Source of the DNA: Porites lobata
Lineage: Eukaryota; Cnidaria; Anthozoa; Scleractinia; Poritidae
DNA: 64,000 bases
Reading direction: 5' to 3'
Assembly: GCA_942486035.1 (NCBI GenBank)
Contig: CALNXK010000002.1
Span: 5,268,501-5,332,500 of the forward strand
A model generated the notes under the pieces. It worked only from the letters and a program-made list of their open reading frames with translations. It did not search any database and was not told the DNA's origin. A program made the position numbers and the translations under genes. Shown piece after piece: positions 58,633 to 64,000 of this stretch; within the stretch, counting starts at the first letter, position 1; each line of letters opens with the position of its first letter.

Positions 58633-61158
58633 TGTCGCAATTTGTAATAATCATCGCACTTTGTAATACCTGTCGCAATTTGTAATAAATCCATCGTACT
58701 TTGTAATACCTGTCTCAATTTGTAATAAACCGTGTCGCACTTTGTAATAAAAAAGCTGTCGCAATTTGTAATAACTGTCCATCGCACTTTGTAATAAACT
58801 AAGCTGTCGCAATTTGTAATAATTCCATCGCACTTTGTAATAACTTTTTGAGAGTAATTATACTTACTTCGTCAACATTAATATAACGCCAAAATATGCA
58901 TGGTACTTCATAAACAAAGATGATGACGTCTGCTAGCACGTAGCAACTCCGCTCATTCAAACATTTAACTTTATTCACAGTCCTAAACATTGTTTTAGAT
59001 TAATGTTGATTAGTTATCTGATTTACGAAATGCTGTATTCTTAATCCATTCGCTCCTGGGGATTTTGCCAAAAAACGCGTTTTGAAGCTAGTCGAGTGGT
59101 TTTCTGGTCACTGTCGTGCTATAAAGAGCTAAACCTTACCACAAACCGGTTTACAGGTCGTACACTTCGCGGCCTTCTGATCCAGATGCAAAATATCAGC
59201 TTGCAAAGTTCGGGCGTGCGCAGAAAACAAAATTTCGAGATTTCGAGTTTTTGGGTTTAAAAGTGACACAGCAGTCTGGACTTTTACTTTTTGCTTTCTC
59301 TCCTCCCCTCTTTTTTCGCTTTTCTTGCCTCATTTTTTTTTTCTCTTGCTGGGCATTTTGTAGGCTTCGTTTTCGTGGGAAGAGTTTTTAGGAAAGCTTT
59401 TAGGATCTTAGGATTAGGTGAAAGGAAAGGTATGTGAGCAATGGAAGAAGATTTTCATGGAGATTTTCAGGTTAATGTCACATGGTTTTTCGCTTCTTTC
59501 TCCGGTGTCCTTGACTGAATTGTGCTCATTCTGGTATGGTTTGAAAGATCTCTTCCCTCTGCACAAGTTAGCAGACAAAGTTGTCCTTGACCGTTAAAAA
59601 CTGATGACGTCATAAAGGGTAGAAAGGACGCGGATCCGCACGGGCGGTTACAGGCGGTTCAGGGGCGAATGGGTTAAACCTTGCTATTGTACTAGGTGGC
59701 TTGCATTCAATTGTTACCCGGCGGGTGTACTTCGGCCAATACGGGGATGTGCCTCTGGATAGAGCATTGCCAGAGTACAGGATCTAGACAGAGCTAGACA
59801 CACTAGACACAAACGAGCCACTATCAAAAAGCATTTAATATCCGCAAATCGTAACATCCATCCTACATCATTCGAATAAGTACACCAGGGGAGTTCAAGC
59901 TTTCCTTTTAGATCTTATAACAGGTCTACACAACACGTGGTGCACCGTCCTTGTCTAACGCGCAATCTTAAAGAAGTAATAGTGGCTTCCATATTTTGGC
60001 CAACTTAATCAAACGAGGCCTGGAAAGATTCAAAATGTTTACTGCAAATAAAAAAAAAAACGTCACCAGTGGAAAACCGTCGAACCACAACAGAAACCTA
60101 AACACAAAATCCAATTAGTCGCTGGCCAATACCTTCGTATATACCTGTTTTATAAAACTCACTTGGGGTCTTACACTGAGCCGGCTGGGCATTTGGTCCA
60201 TTATTCTCACTTGATTTGGTCCCATATAGGAACAAAAGGAGTACTCATTCCATCTTAAAACAATTGTTTTCTATAAGGAGTCCTCTAAAGCAAATACCAT
60301 GGGGATAGTAGAAAATTATCCTTCCCTGCGTATATACAACTCGTAAGACCTTGCAATTCTTCCGAGCGTGTTCTGGATTACTGTTTTTCCACAAAATGGA
60401 AAGGATGGAATAAACCATCCATTACTACTTGAGTTACCCTATCCAAGGATCAAACCAAAGACACAAGGCCAACAGCGCAAAAAATGATACCCTATTAAAG
60501 GCTAGAGATCCTCAAAAACCATACCCTATCAGGCGGTACTTACTTATCTAGCTCATCCATATACAGGATTATCCCCCCCCCGCTGAAGACTTCACGTGTC
60601 ACGTGGCCAGCAAACATGGATTTGGACGACGAATGCCAGGTTATTCATGAATTTTCTGTTGTTAAATGTTGCTTTTGTTATTTAAATATTTTTTAATTTA
60701 AACATGATTCATATCTTTTTGATGATATGTCACTGGAAGTTTCATGTCTTTCATAAAGCGTTTCTAGTTGGTCACGTTATTAATCAAGGCAGAAAAAGTT
60801 ATAGCCGAAGACATGCATGTTTGACCAAAGAAAAGGTTACGAAGATGTTACGTGCTAGCAGACGTCATCATCTTTGTTTATGAAGTACCATGCATATTTT
60901 GGCATTATATTAATGTTGACGAAGTAAGTTGAATCACTCTCAAAAAATTATTACAAAGTGCGATGGAATTATTACAAATTGCGACAGCTTAGTTTATTAC
61001 AAAGTGCGATGGACTGTTATTACAAATTGCGACAGCTTTTTTATTACAAAGTGCGACATGGTTTATTACAAATTGCGACAGGTATTACAAAGTGCGATGG
61101 ATTTATTACAAATTGCGACAGGTATTACAAAGTGCGATGATTATTACAAATTGCGACA
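58633..61158. mobile_element. Element with 310 bp TIRs made of alternating motif arrays
   Basis: The arms 58633-58942 and 60849-61158 are inverted copies. The outer part of each arm has ten direct units of about 20 bp, alternating TGTCGCAATTTGTAATA and CATCGCACTTTGTAATA with few exceptions. The inner part is unique (CCAAAATATGCATGGTACTT). GTAC flanks both ends (58629-58632 and 61159-61162), possibly a 4 bp target duplication. Total length is 2526 bp, of which 637 are the nested piggyBac-like MITE. The remaining centre has no recognisable transposase. Confidence 0.85.
59041..59677. mobile_element. piggyBac-like MITE, copy 2
   Basis: TTAA lies at both ends, with TTAATCCATTCGCTCCTGG at the left and GGGGCGAATGGGTTAA at the right. 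It is in reverse orientation to the 10079-10700 copy, sharing TTCTGATCCAGATGCAAAAT. It is inserted into the centre of the element 58633-61158, so it is younger than that element. Confidence 0.75.
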
Positions 61159-61162
61159 GTAC

Positions 61163-64000
61163 ACCGTCTCCTTGTTTGATGCCGCAGAGAAGATACAAAA
61201 AACTACTGGAACGACGGTAAAGGAAATGCTATATGATGACACTAGGCTTTGATAGATTGTGCTAGCATAACCTTTGGCATAATTGGTCATTACGAGCATA
61301 ATTTTCATCCATTTTCCGTAAAAAAAGGACTGCTAGAATTAATTGCACTTTTGAATACTTTTGCAGCACTGAATTGTCATTTAATAATCACGCAATCCAT
61401 TTTTTGTCTACTTATTGTCACATTCATGGGACCTGGGTCGCACCGGAAGTGACCCAGGACTCTTTCCACAGAACTCAACGCATGCACATAACTTCAACCT
61501 CAACAGTAGTGCGGTTACCCAAGAGGACAAATAATATAAATATTTAATCTATTTTAATACATAATATATGATATATTTGATATATAACAAATATTTGTTT
61601 GTTTTTATAGTTGTCAGACAGTTTTGTTGTTTCAATGGTTTACCTTTCTACCTTAATCTATCACTGCAAAAATAGTTTGCAAGACAATGATAGCCAGGGA
61701 ACTTATAATGTATTACCATAAATCCTCTATTATTCCCCCTTCCCTAATTATTCATCACTAAAAAGTTGTAGACTGTATTAATCAATCACTACCGTAAAAC
61801 TTCGTGTGGACTGACCCGGGACGATTTATGTACCAAATGGAAGTTCGGATTTGATTCTGATCCTCGGTTGCATGACCTAAAACATCTTGTACTTGAACTT
61901 TTCATTTTATATTCTAATTCTTTATGGAGAACTGATACCATCGTCGTTTCTAAATTAAGGTAGCTCCCTCTCTCAAATAAGCCCCCCGGTCTCTATTAAG
62001 TCCCCCCTCAAATAGGCTTGAAATAAATAAGCCCCCCAGGGGAAGGGGGAGGGGGGGGGGGGCTTAATAGAGGATTTGCAGTATGTACTAGTAAAGTTTC
62101 CAGGGTAAATTTGTTCGCCATTTACTGGTTTGCTGTATTATTTTTGAGGTGGCTTTACCAAATGTTAAGTAAAAAGTAAAAGCATATTTTCTTCATTTTT
62201 TGCTAAAAACTAGCATAATTATTGGCATAATTTTAGAAAAATACGAGCATTGCTACTAGTGGCATACTATGCTGCCTTTGCGAGCACAAGCTATCAGAAC
62301 CTATGTGTCACTAATGTTGTAGAAGCAAGAAATTAAACAACTGTTAGAGGTTGTTCCATTAATCGTAACTTCCAGAAAATTAACTGAAGATTTGCTGCCC
62401 ATTTTCTGATGGCGATGGCTTGTTTCGATGTGGCGTATTATGCTCCTAAGTTTTGAAATTATTATTTTTATTATTTTAAACAACTTGCACCGGTTCCTTT
62501 TTACCGTCTCTGGTCTCCTTGTAATTGACTCGTAAAACTTAAAGCATTCTCAAAGAACAATATAAATAAACATTCTTAAATTTTTGCTTTCATTGATCCT
62601 AAAAAAATTCCTTAATCTTAAATTTTCGCAAAATCAGTACAGCTCAGGACAGTTATATGAGGTGCAAGTCTTATCAGCAGCTTCAAAAACGAACATCTAG
62701 ATTTCTCATAGTCCATTCAAATTGTAGTTTAACACCAAAGTAATTGCAACAGAAATTTTTCAACGCCATTTAATTGTTGGAAGGCTGCTTAAGAACATAC
62801 TAAAAATCCGCCATAATCCGTTCGGTGGAGCATGAAAAACATTGGCAATAAAGATTTTCAACTTTCACCACAGGAAACCCAATTTCAGCATAATTACAAA
62901 TTCACAAAAAAGATCTGATAATTGTGTGTTTTTTTCTTAAAACATCTCAAATGTACTTTGGGTAGTTTCGTTTTAAGAAACGCCGCCTAAATGTGTGAGA
63001 AACATCTGGGTCAGTGTTTCTCTTGACGGCTTTGCACAGGTTACCCAGCAACGCGTATGTCTTCCCATATCTGTTTTCCGGCAAGCTTGTTTTTTTTTCT
63101 ATGAAGGTATATAAAAGGGAAAATATTAGAAAGTCTGTGTTAACATTGTTAGAAAATAACAAAAGCAGAAATGCAGTATATACGTCAGCAATGTAAATGG
63201 CAGGTATTTAAAATATCAAATCAAACTGTTCACCATCAGTCAGCTGCTAAATTTACATCCATGCTGAAGGAAACGTGCGACTAAATGTGTGCAACGGACA
63301 ATGGAGTTGTATCGGTACAAACTGTTTAACTTACCCCCGTTTTCTTTAATCGAGTTTTGTAAAGTAGCAAGCCGCCTTGCATTCAATATGTGTGATCGTT
63401 CTTACGACTCGCGCAAACTCCTTTCCGATTATGACTCCGCACCTTACAATACAAGTGAATAAATACTCTTTTTATTTGCTTTGTCCATTTGATTTATGTT
63501 GGATATTAACGTTCTGCGCTTTTCATTACACCTGGCGGACTCTTTTGTAAGATAATTCCAGAGAACCAAGCGCAGTGTGATTATTCTTTATTATTATTAT
63601 TATTATTTCTTAATATAGCAAGTCTCAGATTTTGTTTAGTGTATCTGGGTGTTCAGTTGCGTCAGCCCTACATTTCTTGGTATGATGAATAAGTAGATAG
63701 TGAACGCTCTGTGGTCTCAAGGCTTTTATATTCCCTACTTGGATTTCTTTTGTGACAACTGCCCTGAACCTTGACCAGTGTTTTCGTCCACTGGCAAATG
63801 AAGGCCTCTTTTATGAGCTATTTCGCAAAAATAGCTCATATGTAAGTGGTGTGAGCGTATGTATCTTTGTGGCTTTGCGGCTTTGTGGCTTTGTATGTTC
63901 GGATGTTTGTTGCAAGAGTCAATAAGGTTGAAGGTACTTTGAGCTTGATGCTTAGGAACCAGTGAGATCTTGGCATCTATCAAACTTGTCATTGCTAAAG
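61163..64000. other. Gene-free right end of the window
   Basis: A degraded inverted pair (AAATCCTCTATTA near 61720 and TAATAGAGGATTT near 62065, with G/C-rich inner ends) marks an element of about 61713-62083. A (TAT)n microsatellite lies at about 63580-63607. Short ORFs have no recognised domain. Confidence 0.45.
63813..64000 (+). repeat. Dispersed repeat, copy 2, with terminal hairpin
   Basis: Same family and orientation as 15338-15501, with the hairpin TGAGCTATTT/AAATAGCTCA then ATATGTAAGTGGTGTGAGCG. The TTTGTGGC unit is expanded here. It may run past the window end. Confidence 0.7.

Noticed and set aside
58633..58860. CRISPR-like array of short repeats
   Set aside because: Units are directly adjacent without unique spacers, are mirrored at the other end of an inverted-repeat element, and the DNA is eukaryotic.

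Overview
The window looks like nuclear DNA from a cnidarian, most probably an anthozoan such as a reef-building coral. This rests on intron-rich animal genes with AT-rich introns, a tRNA-derived SINE with the layout seen in corals, a dense load of small inverted-repeat transposons, and a TPR-CHAT protein. The organism call is inference; no marker gene settles it.

Region 1-13.3 kb: a long-arm inverted-repeat element (1-1788), then a minus-strand gene (at least six exons, 3183-12474) for an unrecognised coiled-coil protein. Its introns carry several short terminal-inverted-repeat (TIR) elements of hAT-like, mariner-like and piggyBac-like type. An 812 bp divergent promoter region (12475-13286) with a perfect E2F-type site separates it from the next gene.

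Region 13.3-33.7 kb: TOPBP1 on the plus strand. I resolved fourteen exons whose splice phases all join, giving 1600 residues with BRCT0-8 and the ATR-activating segment. The first intron uses a GC-AG boundary. The aromatic residue of the ATR-activating motif is Tyr, where vertebrates have Trp. Introns hold a tRNA-derived SINE, a 473 bp tandem duplication, and three copies of a roughly 400 bp element, two of them inverted around exon 9.

Region 33.7-41.1 kb: repeats, including one element (35978-37203, with an 8 bp target-site duplication) nested in the arm of another (35956-38326). A cationic amino acid transporter of the SLC7/CAT type follows on the minus strand (39164-41053). Its last exon was not found.

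Region 41.1-51.2 kb: mostly gene-free, with a tRNA-like cloverleaf, a decayed LINE reverse-transcriptase fragment, a Harbinger-type transposase N-terminal fragment, a possible orphan exon and several palindromic elements.

Region 51.2-54.1 kb: a minus-strand TPR-CHAT protein (nine 40-residue TPRs, then a caspase/separase-like CHAT domain with an intact His/Cys pair), truncated 5' by an unfound upstream exon.

Region 54.4-61.2 kb: three long-TIR elements almost end to end. The first has 270-280 bp arms and a nested MITE. The second has about 650 bp arms with inward-facing TATA-like promoters and a zinc-finger ORF. The third has 310 bp arms, each with ten alternating copies of two near-identical motifs. 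This block is the best candidate for undescribed biology in the window. The remainder to 64 kb is gene-free repeat sequence.
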